From assembly GCA_963920575.1 (NCBI GenBank), contig OY986973.1:6365054-6429053 (forward strand): a stretch of 64,000 nucleotides of DNA, in the 5' to 3' direction. The notes below the pieces were generated by a model. That model searched no databases, had not been told where the DNA came from, and saw only the letters and a program-made list of their open reading frames with translations. Below, one piece after another: positions 1 to 11,880 of this stretch. Numbering within the stretch: position 1 is the first letter of the stretch; every line of letters starts with the position of its first letter. A program made the translations under genes and the position numbers. Source of the DNA: Narthecium ossifragum (lineage: Eukaryota > Streptophyta > Magnoliopsida > Dioscoreales > Nartheciaceae).

Positions 1-197
1 CCCGAGCTTGGATCTTTCGATCCAAAGCCCGCCTAAGGTTCTAACAAGCACATAAATCAAACATAGGGATGTGTGTGCAAACGCGGGTGTGAAACAAACC
101 GACAAGTTGTAATTTACCAAATTGCTCTTATAGTCCACAATGAGCCACAGGCCCGACCTAGACGGTCGACCCAGGAGTAGAGGGACAGGTCCTCACA
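1..197 (-). mobile_element. LTR fragment (5' end of the LTR, cut by window edge)
   Basis: Read on the minus strand it begins TGTGAGGAC at 197 and runs through the same leader as the LTR starting at 51848, including the shared block around the words CACACCCGCG and AATTTACCAAATT. The rest of the LTR lies outside the window. It abuts a CA/CT microsatellite. Confidence 0.7.
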
Positions 198-222
198 CAC
201 ACACACTCTCTCTCTCTCTGTG
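190..222. repeat. (CA)n/(CT)n microsatellite
   Basis: A short run of CA followed by CT dinucleotides at the border of the LTR fragment. Confidence 0.8.
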
Positions 223-640
223 TTGATCCGCCTCCCCCTCTCCCGATCCGCCTCCCCTCTCCCAGCGTGTGTCCACGTCTCGCGCCATTCAGTGGTCCGC
301 GCTCGCTCGTCTCGCCCCTCCCGATCCTCCTCTCCCCTCTCCAGATCCGCCTCCCCTCTCCCGGCATGCGTCCGCGTCTCGCTCCATTCGGTGGTCCACG
401 CCCGCTCGTCTCCCCCTCTCTCGGTCCTCCTCTCCCACTCCGTTCGATGGTCCGTACCCGCTCGTCTCCCCCTCTCCAGTCCTTCTCTCCCGGCTCCTTT
501 TCCCTTCTCTCGGCGGTTCTCCGTTCATTTTTTCCTCACCCGCGAGTCTCCCCCTCTCCTAGTCCTTCTCTCTAGGCATTCTCCGTTCGGTGGTCCGCGC
601 CCGCTGGTCTCCCCCTCTCCCGTTCCTCCTCTCCTGGCTC
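223..640. repeat. Degenerate C/T-rich tandem repeat
   Basis: Four diverged copies of a unit carrying a TTCGGTGGTCCRCGCCCGCT-like core start near 284, 384, 440 and 581. They are separated by CTCCCCCTCTCC runs. Reading frames in all three plus frames come from this bias and are not taken as genes. Confidence 0.6.
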
Positions 641-1264
641 TGTTCGAGCACCATAATTGTGATCTTGCATGGAAACAATGGTTTATCCAAAGGTTGCAAT
701 GGATACTATCTTCGGCTCGACATCGTCCCGGGTGTCTTGTCATGATCTCTTCCTCTCACGGGGCTTCATCTTGCTTTCATCTATCCTCTTCTTCTCCCTA
801 TATTTTGTTGAGCTCCTATAGTGGCCACTTCTTTCACATGCCAATGTGAGCCTTGGCTTTTGACTGCATGTCCCATCATCTGAATGTTTTATAACAACTA
901 CTATAAGCCTATTCAGCCGGCCCACTTCTTGTGCCCACTAGATAAGACTCGTTCGGCTACTAAAAATCTGCCGATAAATACAAAGGTAATTAAGATCCAT
1001 GGAATTTTAAACAAAAATTATAATCATCTAATCAATTGTAATATACACACCATAGTAGTGGTAAATTACGATGTAAAGTTCATGATAATGGCATTTCCAA
1101 CACCACTATTGCCCATAGAAGCATGAACATTAACAAGTATGATTGTTAGAATGTAATTAAAAATAAATAATTCTTATCAATAATTATATATTTGGCTTAA
1201 GGAAACATTCAAATAACCTTCAAATAACGTATAGAAACATTGTAGGTTTAAATATAAAAAAATG
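641..1264. other. No recognisable gene
   Basis: Unique-looking AT-rich DNA after 860. No open frame, repeat or RNA gene could be supported. Confidence 0.5.
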
Positions 1265-1830
1265 GTATCTACGTATGTTCGGTCGTCATACATGCTATGT
1301 TCGGTGAGAACCGACCGCACATAGCATGTATGTTCGGCGGGGACCGACCGAACATCATATGTGAGGTTTGTTTCCGCCACTCATATATTGGTATGTACGG
1401 TCAGTTCCCACCACACATACATGTGTGGTTGGTTCCCAACGCCCCATACTGTTCGGTGCGAATGCACCGATGCGGGTATGTTGGTTCAGTCGCGTTGAAC
1501 CAAATCGAGGTTTAGGGTAAGAGAGCCGGCGAGATGTTAACTTCGCATCATCTTCGTCTTCCTCACTGTCGTTTGAGAGACCGACCACTTCATCCTCATC
1601 ATATATCTCATCATATACCATGGTGGAAGAGTTAGGAGATAATGTGGCGGAGAGAAGGGTCGGTCGCGATGTGAGGTCGGAGGTTAAGAGATAATGTGGA
1701 TGATGGTAAGCTAGACGACGGTGAGTGAGAAGGGTATTTGAGTCAGAGAGGTGAAGGATACATTAGGTATTAAAAAACAAGATTTTATGGGTTGCACCTA
1801 ATAAAATACTGGGTGTATTTAGAATTGCCC
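1265..1830 (-). mobile_element. Partial MULE-type element with palindromic interior (element C)
   Basis: The right end, read inward on the minus strand from 1830, starts GGGCAATTCTAAATACACCC. This resembles the terminal repeats of the elements at 33677 and 48695. Inside (about 1270-1450) are several CGGT/ACCG palindromic units, for example TTCGGTGAGAACCGA near 1299. The left terminus was not found, so the element is incomplete or its left end is decayed. A minus-strand acidic open frame at 1355-1621 shows no known domain. Confidence 0.45.
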
Positions 1831-2535
1831 TTTTATAAGGGTCTTTTGTTGGGTAGAGACTGCACGAACCACTTGTGTGTGGTTGCTCCCATGTCAATCA
1901 ACATAGGTCTAATTGGATGATGGCTAATTGTGGGAGGGATGCACTTCCGAACAAAATAGAGGAAATAAAAATATAACAAGGATTTTCTGAATATTTGAGC
2001 TGGTTAGTTTTTGGATTAAGATGAAATAAGTATTATCATATATGCAATTGGAGCCATATATAAACTAATGCGACGATGTGCCCAAAAAAGAAAAAAGAGA
2101 AGATGGGTTTTTATAATAGACCAAGTGAATTAGTGACTATTGCTATGACACCGTACAACTTTATTAGTTATTTTAAAAGGTTGAGGATGTTAGCGTCATA
2201 TCGTCCCAAAATTCATTTTCTAAGAGGAAATAAAAAACCCCTCTTCTAATGTTTATAGATGTCCATCCCAGATCTTCATACAAAGAGAAAGGATTTAGAA
2301 AATTTTCATTTCTCAGTCCAAATATGTTAAGAAGTTTGGACTGTAAAATGCTAGTTTGAGCAAGATGCAATGAAGTAATGTTTAGAGTTTTAGACATATG
2401 CTCTGATACCATACTAACTTTATCAAACACCAAAAAAATAACTTCCTCGGTCAATCAAATTGGTAATGAAAAAGAGCTAGTTGCGTATTCATATCATAGG
2501 ATTAAGATTTTTCAAAAAAAAAATTACTTGTGTAG
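1831..2535. other. Intergenic, no gene seen
   Basis: AT-rich DNA without a convincing feature. The part after 2378 may hold more decayed transposase, but nothing diagnostic can be read. Confidence 0.4.
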
Positions 2536-3017
2536 ATGTTTGACGAAATTAATAACATGCTTTTTGACGCTTTTGAGGAAGGAAAGACGTGGATCATCAA
2601 GAATTCTACAAGCACAATCTTCGAGGTTGATTCAAACCCATCCGTTTCAGTTGACATAGGAAAGGGAATTTGTTCTTGTTTTCAATGGCAAATCAATGAC
2701 ATCCCATGCTCCCATGCAATAGCGTGTATAACGATGTTCGGTGGAGACCTTAACTTCTTTATGGATAGTGCTTTCACACATCAACATATGCACAAAGTTA
2801 CTCTTTTCCAATCTATCCGGTTCTTATGCTCAACAAGTTAGAGAATGTTCCCAGTGACGAAGTAGTAGTTCTACTTCCGCTATCAAGGAGGCCTCTAGGA
2901 AGGCCCAGGAAAAGAAGGATTACATCCAAGGGTGAATTTGTCAGAACCATGCGATGTGGACGGTGCCAACGTGAGGGACATCACAACATGAAGACTTGTA
3001 AAGAACCATTGGATTAG
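2536..3017 (+). pseudogene. MULE (MuDR-type) transposase remnant, C-terminal part
   Basis: The first frame (2536-2841) carries a SWIM zinc finger: Cys-x-Cys at residues 46/48 and Cys-x-His at 58/60, about 2671-2715. This finger sits near the C-terminus of MURA transposases. A second frame (2826-3017), shifted relative to the first, has an AT-hook-like GRPRKRR and a CCHC knuckle C-x2-C-x4-H-x4-C at about 2955-2996, the usual MURA tail. The catalytic DDE core is not recognisable upstream, so this is a dead fragment. In life the protein would bind terminal inverted repeats and move the element. The Ulp1 remnant on the opposite strand 0.9 kb downstream fits MULEs that carry a C48 peptidase. Confidence 0.75.
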
Positions 3018-3887
3018 TATTTTTAATTTGAAATTCTGTATTTCTGGTTTCAATTGGATGATACAAGACACTATTCTTTGTGATTAGTCAAATTTTGAAT
3101 GACTTTGTTTCTTCATTAGTATTCATATTTGGACTTCATTGTTTTTTGGGATGAATTGGATGATACAAGATATCATTCCTTGTAATTGGTCAAGTTTTGA
3201 ATGACTTTGTTGCCTGGTTTTTTATGTGCGCAAGTATCGATGAATATTCACTATCTACTATCCATCAATAGTCACTATCCACTATCCAGGATTTGTTAGT
3301 TGTTGCCTTAGATTGATCGTACCGATATAGGTCTTACATGATACAAGATATCATCTCTGTATTGATTCAATATGAAAAAGGTACTCTGTTGGAGATACAT
3401 TTGTGCAAGTGTTTAACATTGTAACTACAAATTTACATGCATTCTACTACAATCACAAAATTTGTGGGCATCTTTGTTTCATTTCTAAAATACAAACTTT
3501 TCAATTATCTCAGCATTGAACTTATTGAAATCTTCTTCGCTGATTGGCCTTGGCTTTTTTTGATGATGTATTGCCAGCTCCCTAATGAAGTAGCATACAT
3601 AGATTGCACAATAATTCCTATTTTTGTGACAGCTTATGCTAGATTAAAGTAGCATTGAATTTTAAACAGCTGATAATGGACAAAGAATGACACAATGTTA
3701 CTTACGAATCAGGGCCTTGATAGGGCACACCACTGACATTTATAATTTGTTGTGATAGATCTTGTGTGCTTAGTTGTCCCATATCCCCCGGTATTGATTC
3801 CCTTTCAATTTATTCCTTCTATATTGCAAAAACATTTTTGTTTATGTGGATATGCAATCAGTTGTAAAACTGATTTATTGAACTTAT
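3018..3887. other. Spacer with CACTATCCA tandem words
   Basis: No gene. At 3236-3300 the word CACTATCCA and variants repeat. The same word recurs at 4600-4660, 18880-18920, 20255-20382 and 28040-28560, which ties these stretches to one outer element. Confidence 0.5.
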
Positions 3888-4130
3888 CTATCGATTATTT
3901 AGCCTTACTAGTTTTTTTGCATCGTCAAAGAATACGTCCTTTCGTCCTTTCCCTCGCTTCATAGAGTTATAAAAACTCCATTTATCTTTGTCAGTTTTAT
4001 ATACTAGGAGTGTCCAGTGGAAAGGAGTTTGAGGAATTCCTTGAATACCCTTCTTAAAACCTATTGAACACATTGGGAACAAGACGACTATTTTCCCCCC
4101 TGGAAAGGTGCTTCTTGATATTTCTTGCAC
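3888..4130 (-). pseudogene. Ulp1/C48 peptidase C-terminal fragment
   Basis: The frame contains FHWTLLVYKTDKDKW followed by FYNSM. This is the His-centred block of plant transposon Ulp1 (SUMO-protease-like) proteins; the His codon lies at 4017-4019. The downstream Cys-containing motif is not recovered. By position and strand it is the C-terminal end of a broken gene whose N-terminal and coiled-coil pieces lie at 19690-20274, 18167-19279 and 4946-5383. The solo LTR at 5389-18161 pushed the pieces apart. Such genes are carried by Ulp1-type MULEs; a host desumoylation role is unlikely. Confidence 0.65.
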
Positions 4131-4945
4131 ACAAGCCTTTTATAAGTCTTGATTTTGTCTAGTAATATTCAGCCCTGCAAATGCACATATGAGGAAGAGA
4201 ATTACAATCGATTAATTTTTTTCATATGTTGTTAATGTGCAAGCCCAAAAGATAGATCCAACATACCAGCAACCGCTATCAACGAAGCAACTCTTGTTAT
4301 CATATTCCTTGTTTGTAGTTAAGGCCTTTACATATGCATCGATGACATGCGTAAACAATAGTGGCAGTTAGCATCCAAAATTCACCTCCCAACTGCAATT
4401 TATAAAAGAAACCACAATTACATGACATTTAGTCCTAAATTCACTTTTCATTTTGTATATCAATAACATACCACGATCCATGAAAGAAATTTCAAGCAAA
4501 TGGCACATTTAAGTTGAAAATTTACTTTCCAATTTCTATATCAATGACATAAAGCATATTGGAGTAAGAAATCTCAACCAAGTTCAATATAGTTCAAAAG
4601 TCACTATCCACGAATATTCACTATCCACTATTCATGAATATTCACTATCCACTATTCAAATGTTAAGGACATTCAACTTAAGATGTTCATTACACTTACT
4701 TGGCATGAGACATACACATTTTGGAGCATGTCCATGATGTTTTCAATAGCTAGCATATTGTTTACATCATCTTTATCAACCCATATTATTGCACTGCAAT
4801 ATAAGATTTAGATAGTTGTCAGTGAAAGCTCAATTAGCATATGATGTGAATAAGAAAAGAAAACAAGCTTCATAAGCAAGCGTGAATAATTACTCTTTGC
4901 CAGACTCCGCCACCAAAGATTTGAGTTTGTCGTAGGCCTCATCAC
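4131..4945. other. Non-coding spacer or introns of the broken Ulp1 gene
   Basis: AT-rich, with three near-perfect repeats of the words TATTCACTATCCAC at about 4605-4660. No additional exon could be fixed. Confidence 0.4.
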
Positions 4946-5383
4946 TTAGATATTTTCCACAAGTATATTTGTCCTTTCTATCATACAGTTTAAACTTTTC
5001 TTGTTTCTTTCTTCCTTTCTGGCTTTTTGTGGTGGGTTGTATTGATAATGTTCTTCTTCTCTTGTGTTCTTCCTCTTCTTGCCCTTTATATTCAGCACCA
5101 TTGAAGTTTGTGTGGGTTGTTTGGCGATGATGGCAATTTCTTCCACTTCCCTCTATGCTGCTTTCTCTTGAGTGAGTTCATGTACAACAGTTTCTCCAAG
5201 CATTTTTTCTTGATCCTTTGCAAAAATATCCATCTTCTCGGGTAAATCATGGATCTATGTTTCTTGTTCCATGACCTTTGCAGACAATTTATCCAGTTCA
5301 TCCTTCATCTCTTTATTGATGCTCTCTAGCTCATTACATTGGCTTGTCTTTTGGTAGTTGAGCTCGCTTACAGAGTTTGATTT
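4946..5383 (-). pseudogene. Ulp1-type gene: coiled-coil segment (distal half)
   Basis: Read on the minus strand from 5383, one frame gives heptad-rich, charged sequence (for example ESINKEMKDELDKLSAKV). It has at least one in-frame stop and then lysine-rich sequence. It continues the coiled coil at 18167-18706 on the far side of the solo LTR, whose 5-bp duplication GACCC is at 5384-5388 and 18162-18166. Confidence 0.55.
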
Positions 5384-5399
5384 GACCCTGTAGACACCA

Positions 5400-6480
5400 A
5401 TTTTGACTAAGGGCAAATTTGAGGGTATTTACGAAATTACCCCTACTTGTCTCAGACATTTTTCAAAGACATGTTATCAGACATACAAGTTCAAACACAC
5501 AAAGAGCACACATACACTGCTCTATATGTGATCCTTCATGGTTTTGAAAGTATCCTACACAAACCAGAAGCATGAAGGGCGTTCCGGTAATTTTACCCGC
5601 TCGAGGGTATTTTAGGAATTCAGGACAAAATGCATGCCTGAACTCTATAAATATCATATCATAACCCTATCTAGCTTTTACGGTATCCTACAAAAGCTAA
5701 GTCGATATAGGGGTATTTTGGTAATTTTACCACATCAATGGTACTTTGGGGATTTAAGCAAAATATATGCGTGGACTCTCTCTTATAACCCATCATGCCT
5801 TTTACATGATCCGGATAACATCCTACTTAAGTTAGAAGGACTCGGGGGCATTTTGGTAATTTTGGTCGATGTGGGGTATTTTGGGAATTTTAATCAAAAT
5901 ACATGTTCAGGATCCCTACAATTTTTGAGAAATATCCCTGTATGGTTTTTATAACATTTTACACAAACCGAAAGCATAAAGGGTATTTTGGTAAAATTTG
6001 CATTCTAGGGGTATTTTGGTCATTATAGCCAAATATAGGCTTGACCCACCTAGAACATTCTAAATTAGTCCTTAATGGTTTTGAAGGCATCCTACATAAA
6101 CCAGGGACATATAAAAAAGGGCATTTTTGGTCATTTAGCCCCTAGGGGTATTTTGGTCATTTGCTATAAATGCATATTTGTCACAAACATACATGACAAA
6201 TATTGTATTCACCCTTTAAAGTATCATTTATTTTAAAGGCATTCTTGTCCAAAACATATATGGATTTCATACCAACCAAAGTACCAAAAGGATATTTTGG
6301 TAATTTCATCCTCATATCAGCCTTCTTAAAGCTTTGATGACATCCTATACAAGCTACGAGGGTCGAGGGTATTTTGGACACTCTAAACTTCCAGGGGTAT
6401 AATGGTCCAAATATATGTGAAAACATTCCTACCTGGTCTAAGGGTATTTTGGTCAAAAGACAAATGATCAATAACAGGAG
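5400..6480 (+). repeat. Degenerate GGGGTATTTTGGTAA repeat array inside LTR
   Basis: About ten diverged copies of a ~90-150 bp unit, each with a core like GGGGTATTTTGGTAATTTT (for example near 5708, 5850, 5978, 6008, 6146, 6288, 6368 and 6440). A single copy of this core also occurs in other LTR families in the window. Confidence 0.65.
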
Positions 6481-6666
6481 TATTAGAGCATTATCAGCAG
6501 CTTCCCTATCCCTATCCCTACTTGAAAGTGATTTTATGTCATTCAATAATATAGGGAATCACTTTTTGACTTGTTCAACCAACAGATTCCCTATATTGAT
6601 TCCCTATATCACTTAAAAACTTTAAAATTGAAAATTGAAAATCATTTTTTTAATGACATTCAATAT

Positions 6667-6704
6667 ATATATTATATCTATATTATATTATATTATTTAT
6701 ATAT
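6667..6704. repeat. Left copy of 38-bp AT-rich direct repeat flanking the virus
   Basis: Identical over 38 bp to 16623-16660, including the non-periodic TATC word, so the match is not just shared TA repeats. It directly abuts the viral end at 6705. Confidence 0.75.
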
Positions 6705-6705
6705 A

Positions 6706-6713
6706 TGATACCA
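6706..6713 (-). other. Viral primer-binding site (initiator tRNA-Met type), truncated
   Basis: On the minus strand the last viral bases read TGGTATCA, the first eight bases of the TGGTATCAGAGC-type primer site. They then run straight into TATATA. Caulimovirids prime minus-strand synthesis here, so the integrated molecule ends at the replication start. Confidence 0.7.
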
Positions 6714-6916
6714 GGAAGGCGGAAGGAGAGGTATTGATTAGAAATCAATATCCAGAGGAGACTGGCGCTCAATGCTACCGATCTGTTTGACGAGATCGGA
6801 AGGTAGATTTGAACTATGAAAGTTCCAGCCTTTGGATATTACTTCCAAAAAATATCTCAAAAAGAAAGAGACATAATTAAAAACTTACAAAAGAGATGTA
6901 GCAAGAACTCGAAGCT

Positions 6917-6922
6917 TTTATT
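6917..6922 (-). terminator. Viral poly(A) signal AATAAA
   Basis: AATAAA on the minus strand about 90 bases downstream of the TATA box. This is the usual caulimovirid spacing that lets polymerase pass once around a circular template. Confidence 0.5.
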
Positions 6923-7010
6923 CCACTGGCAAGGGTTACAATGGTAGTAGGAAGGTTACAAGAGAAGAGAAGGGGTGGAAAACCAGTGTCGAACTCAGAA
7001 GAGTTCCTCC

Positions 7011-7020
7011 CCTTATATAG
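7011..7020 (-). promoter_or_regulatory. Viral pregenomic-RNA promoter TATA box
   Basis: CTATATAAGG on the minus strand, in the intergenic region between the last viral gene (ending 7361) and the primer site. Position and spacing to AATAAA match a 35S-type promoter. Confidence 0.55.
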
Positions 7021-7360
7021 AGGTAGAGGGTGCCTTCGAGGCTAAGTAAGCTTGATGGCAAAGTACAATAATGGAGAAGGGAATATTTCCCTTTATATCA
7101 TGTCGGTTAGTGGATTCCACTTTACTTTGTCTGCCATGTGCAAGTGAGGCCCGCCACTACGTGTGCTGGATAAGATGCAGTCGATTGAGTGACCTTTATT
7201 TCCTGCTTATGGCCTGTAAAGGAGAATTATTCTATCTCCTTTAGCTAGTGGATGCCCCACTAGTAGTTGGTGCGTCTTTGGCTAGAAGCTTCTTTCCTTG
7301 CACTTTTCCTGCCACCAACAGATCCCATAGGGCTTCTTGTTCATCCCTATCATAAGGGTC

Positions 7361-8580
7361 TTAAGCATCTTGCATGGGATCATCAGATCCAATAGAGATC
7401 TTATCTGATCTAGGGAACATATTATTAATTTGATTTTTCATATAATCATAGCAATATTGAGCAATTTGCTCATCCGTGGCTTTAGGAAATCTTCTTTCAA
7501 AGGCTCTTTTAACTCGAGCCATGTGATTGTCCATAGGAATTTCACGAACCACATTCGGGCTAAGTGCATGCTCATCCTGCTTATAATCTCTAATAATTCA
7601 GAGACCTTAGTAGTCACATCAAGACCTTTCCACCATTTAACTTGATACCTTCGAATAAGGCAAGGAAGGTATAAGTCATCGGTTCCAGTGACACAGAACC
7701 ATTTCCAGATCCATGGGATCTCGACTTCAGCAAAGAAGTACAGAGGACACATTCCCTCTAAAATCTCGTCATCTTTCTTTGTATGAAGAACAGGGTGGGT
7801 AGAGACCCATTTCTCATATAAAGCAGCAATTGGTTCTGGCAATATATCCAGTTCGGCACCATATTTATGCCACCAGTCATAGATCTATGCTGGAATATCC
7901 TTTTGAAGGATCTCAGGACATAACTTGATAAACCATGTATGTTTTAAATTTTCGTTCTCGCATAAGAATGAAAGATAAAAGGCATCTTTATAATCCCAGT
8001 AGTTGAAACTATAAGTTTCCTTTTCCAATTTGAAGGGGAATGGCTTATGAGTACTAAAGCCCCATTCCTTGGGAGTCATCACATCTTTGATTGTGCACTT
8101 GCTATAAGCAGGTGGCTTTCGATCATCAGAATTTTTATAAAAGTGCTCAAAATGCACATCTCTCTGTGATAACAGAGCCTCCATCAACTTTCTCGGTTTA
8201 TATACCGAAGCAGGATATTTACAATTGTCAAGATATTTCTGTCGCAATTTTTCTGGATTATCAAAGTAACACATATCTTCAGATTCAATATGAACCATCA
8301 GCTCATGAGCTGGTTTTGTGATCATCAAAGGATCATTATCCTTGACCACCTCGGCAAAGGATTCCTTTGTTTCTGAGGTATTACCTTGAGAAATATTTTT
8401 GCTTGGCATATCTTGTGTAGCCGTATTACGAACAATACTTGGATAGGAAGTATTACTTCCTCTGCGAATTGTTCTCCAACTATTACCAGATGACTGTGAG
8501 GTGGTGGGGTAAACAGGAGGAGTATTTCCTCTATTACCCATTCCTCTCCCACCTCTCCCCCCCCCCCCCCCCAATGAGGG
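7361..8580 (-). pseudogene. Pararetrovirus second gene, function unknown
   Basis: After a glycine-rich stretch (poly-C run on the plus strand near 8560-8573) comes a ~400-codon region in the reverse transcriptase frame. It has a stop at 7885-7887 and a frameshift near 7560, after which the end (MVREIPMDNHMARVKRAF... to 7361) is in another frame. Visible features are aromatic-rich blocks such as WIWKW and YQVKWW. No known catalytic motif is present. Related sequences are, from memory, a recurring part of plant-genome pararetroviruses; a role in assembly or RNA handling would be guesswork. Confidence 0.55.
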
Positions 8581-8594
8581 GGAGCATTCCTGCT

Positions 8595-9948
8595 CATGGG
8601 AACCCTGCAAAAATTCACGGGTTAAGAAATCAAGAAGAACATTATGTTTGCCCTTAATGAATTCAATAGTGAAATCAAAAACGGCTAATTCGGCTTGCCA
8701 ACCAGCAAAGATTTGCTTAGAAGTTAAATTCTTAACATCCTTTTCAGTGACACTCTTAGCAGAGCTACAATCAATGCGAAGAAGGAATGGTTGATTTAGG
8801 AGATCATCCTGAAATTTATATAAACATTTAATAATAGATAACATTTCTTTTTTAATAGTGGAATAATTAAATTGAGTAGAATTCCACTTACCCGATGTAT
8901 ATCGAACTAACTCTTCTTTAGTAGAGTCAAAGCATTTCTGTTTTAAAATGCCACCATAGCCAATATTACTGGCATCTGTTTCAACAATCTTTTTGCACTC
9001 AGGTTTTAACAAATTGGTGCAAGGAAGATTAATAACTTTAGACTTAATTAGTCTAACAGCATCAGTATGGGCCTGAGTCCAAGGATCAGGATTCTTCTTC
9101 AAACGATTATATAGAAGAGCTGTATCCTTAGCCCAATCTTTATAATAATCAGATACATAATTTAAAGCTCCTAAGAACCTTTGTAATTGATTTGTGTCTG
9201 TAATTATATCGGGAAATTTAGAGGCAAATTCAATACTTCTATCTATAGGCACAATAGTTCCTTTACCAATATTATGGCCAAGAAAACGAATTTCTGTCTG
9301 GAATAATTTCATTTTTGGGGCAGATATTACTAACCCATTCTTTATAGCTAGATGACGAAAAACATCTAAATGTTTAACATGCTGATCAATATTTTCATAA
9401 AAAATCAATATGTCATCAATATAAGATAAAATGAAATTAGTATAAGGAATGAAAATTTCATTCATAATATTTTGAAATTCAGAAGGAGCATTCTTTAAAC
9501 CGAATGTCATAACATTCCATTCATAATGTCCAAAAGGAACGGTGAAGGCCGTTTTATAACGGTCTTTCTCAGCAATCTAGATCTGCCAGTATCCAGATTT
9601 AAGATCAAATTTAGAAAAGACCTTAGCTTTATAAATTCTATTAAGCAGGTCCCTTTTATTAGGGATAGGATATCTAATCCATTTAAGCACCTTATTAAGA
9701 GGCTTAAAATTAATAACAAGTCGAGGAACTCCTCGTTATCTTTCAGCAGCATTATTAACATAGAATGCTGTACAACTCCAAGGGGAGTATGATTTCCGAA
9801 TTAATTTTTTCTCTATTAAAGAAGTAATTTCTTTCTTGCAGAGATCAAGGTATTCTTGATTCATCTGACAAGGACGAGCACGAGTAGGGATATCCTTTTC
9901 ATTAAAGGATTCAATATAAGGCAGTTCAACTATATGTTGCTTACGATT
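8595..9948 (-). pseudogene. Pararetrovirus reverse transcriptase-RNase H
   Basis: The open part starts at 9510. YIDD, the reverse transcriptase active site, lies at residues 30-33 of that stretch (9412-9423), followed by a FLGH-type connection region. RNase H then shows its acidic residues in VETDAS, KKEM and RIDCSS. Upstream reverse transcriptase motifs lie at 9511-9948 in the same frame but are cut by stops at 9577-9579 (TAG) and 9736-9738 (TAA). The enzyme copies pregenomic RNA into DNA. As encoded here it is interrupted and presumably dead. It continues the polyprotein frame of the protease after a TAG at 9949-9951. Confidence 0.85.
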
Positions 9949-11334
9949 CTAAAAAGCATTAGGAACCGTGCCACATACAGAAGCCTGAAACTGCTTATCA
10001 ATCTGATCTATAAGATCTTTGACAGCAGGTTTCTTTAATTGCTCATTAATTTGAACATAAGTAATCTCTTCTTTAAGAAAATGAATTTGATTTTCTTTTA
10101 AAAGAAGATTTTTGACCTCATTAAGGATTTTAGTATGAGGTTCAGTTATAAACTGTAAAATAATGGGTTCTCCCTTATATCTGGCGTTAATTCCAGAGGA
10201 GTCAACTCTTTCTAAAGGCATAATTTTATGCAAGAAAGGAGTTCCCAAGATTATATGTTGTGAAAGATTATTCACAAGCACAAAAGGAGTCGGTATACAA
10301 GTTTCTTGTATGCAGACTAAAGCTTTTGGAAGTTTATAATTAACTTCCAGTCTATTACCACTAGCGCCACTAAGAGCTTGTGTGGTCTTCTCAAAATATT
10401 TAGAATGTATTATTCCTTCTTGAACACAATTTAAATCAGCACCACTATCAATGAGTGCTATAAGGTGAGGTATAACAACTTGATCAGGCATAACAAGAGT
10501 AATCTCGATATACCATTTTTGAGCAGTAATTTGCTGCAACATTTGAATTAAAAACTCATTAGGAGTTTCAGAACTCTGTCCTGTATCAATTTGTTTTCCT
10601 TTTTCAGGAATAGAAAGAAATTCTCCTAAAGAAAAATCCCTTTCTTCGATCATAGAAAGTATATATTTATTTTCTTCTCTAAGAAGTTTGACTTCTTCTT
10701 TAAGGTTATTAACTTCTCTGTTTAACTCTGATAAAGACAGAGTTTTAACAATTTTCTCTTGTCGTCTTCGTATTACTTCGGCCAGACGATAGGTATGATC
10801 TATCTTTGGAGCTTCGATCCTTTGTTCTCCTTTAAGACAAATCTCAATTAATTGCGATCTTAAGTCAGAAGATAAATTTTCTTCTGTAAGCAATTTTGCT
10901 AGAATGTTCTTATCAAGAGACAACATATTAATGGACAATCCATTCATTTCAACAATGGCTTTCCAATAATCAGAATTATCCTTAGTAGTACAATTATTAA
11001 TTGTACAAGAACATTCCTTTTCTTCTTCTGTAGATTCAGAAGAGTAACTTTCTTCATATTCCGAATCAGTATTACTGATCATAATCTTAAGTAAGGATTG
11101 CTTTAAGCCTTCATCTTCTATCTCATTGATCTTTTTCTTAGTATAACATCGATTGGCGTAATGCCCAATTTTACCACATTTAAAGCATTTAGCTTTAGAT
11201 TTATCAACTTTAGGCTTCCTCTGAGTATTACTCTTCTGATGATCATATTTCTTTTTTCTTCTTTTGTAGAAAGATTTATCTTCTTTCTTTTCTTTCTTGA
11301 GCTTATTTTGCTTAATAGGTTCATCAAAAGCAAA
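9949..11334 (-). pseudogene. Pararetrovirus CCHC knuckle and aspartic protease region
   Basis: The frame is open from 11334 to a TAG at 9949-9951. Near its start lies a coat-protein zinc knuckle, C-x2-C-x4-H-x4-C, at about 11146-11187, preceded by lysine-rich sequence. A Met at 11082 opens an acidic, then coiled-coil-like stretch. The retropepsin motif IDSGAD follows (about 10445-10462), with the flap and a hydrophobic ILGTPF block typical of caulimovirid proteases. The protease would cut the polyprotein. A TAA at 11335-11337 separates this segment from the coat protein in the same frame. Confidence 0.8.
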
Positions 11335-11880
11335 TTACTGACAAAATTCTCCCAATTGTTTTTTCTCAGTAAGTATATGAGACTTCATTTGATTTTTAAG
11401 CTTGAGATCATTGCACAAGTTTAAACCTTCTTTGATGCATGCATTTATTAATGCACCATATGTGTAAGAGTTATAAGAGATAGTTCCACTATTAGGTTCT
11501 CTTAAGTAATTTCTAACTCTTTCGGCAAATAGATTTGGTAAACCGTCTATGAATTTAGACTTCCAATGAGTACTATTGGCATCATTAAGTTGCATAACTC
11601 TATTAAGAAAAGTATCTTTATACCAACGAAAATGGGTAAGTGTAGGACATCTTAAATTTTGGAGCAAAGCCCTGGTTTTCTCCCCCTGGTTAGTTATATT
11701 ACCAGTAAAATGTTCAACAATAGTTAAGATCAAGGTATAAACCGCATCAGTCTGTTGTTGACTATTATTTTCAATTTTTACGGCAGAAAGGATTTCTGTC
11801 CGTTGATCTGATGTAAGATAATTATCCCACCAGCCCTTAAGACTGCCGGTAAAACCGCATGTCAAATAGGCAGCAATGTT
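11335..11880 (-). pseudogene. Pararetrovirus coat protein, C-terminal part
   Basis: In the same frame as the segment at 14465-15522. It contains the coat-protein core block around FIDGLPNLFAERVR, conserved in badnavirus-like capsids, and an upstream GWWDNYL block. It ends at a TAA (11335-11337). The solo LTR at 11881-14464 plus its 5-bp duplication add 2,589 bp, a multiple of three, so the viral frame is the same on both sides of the break. Confidence 0.75.

Noticed and set aside
223..849. Overlapping Ser/Pro/Arg-rich frames in three phases
   Set aside because: They come from C/T-rich tandem repeats and show no domain or codon signal.
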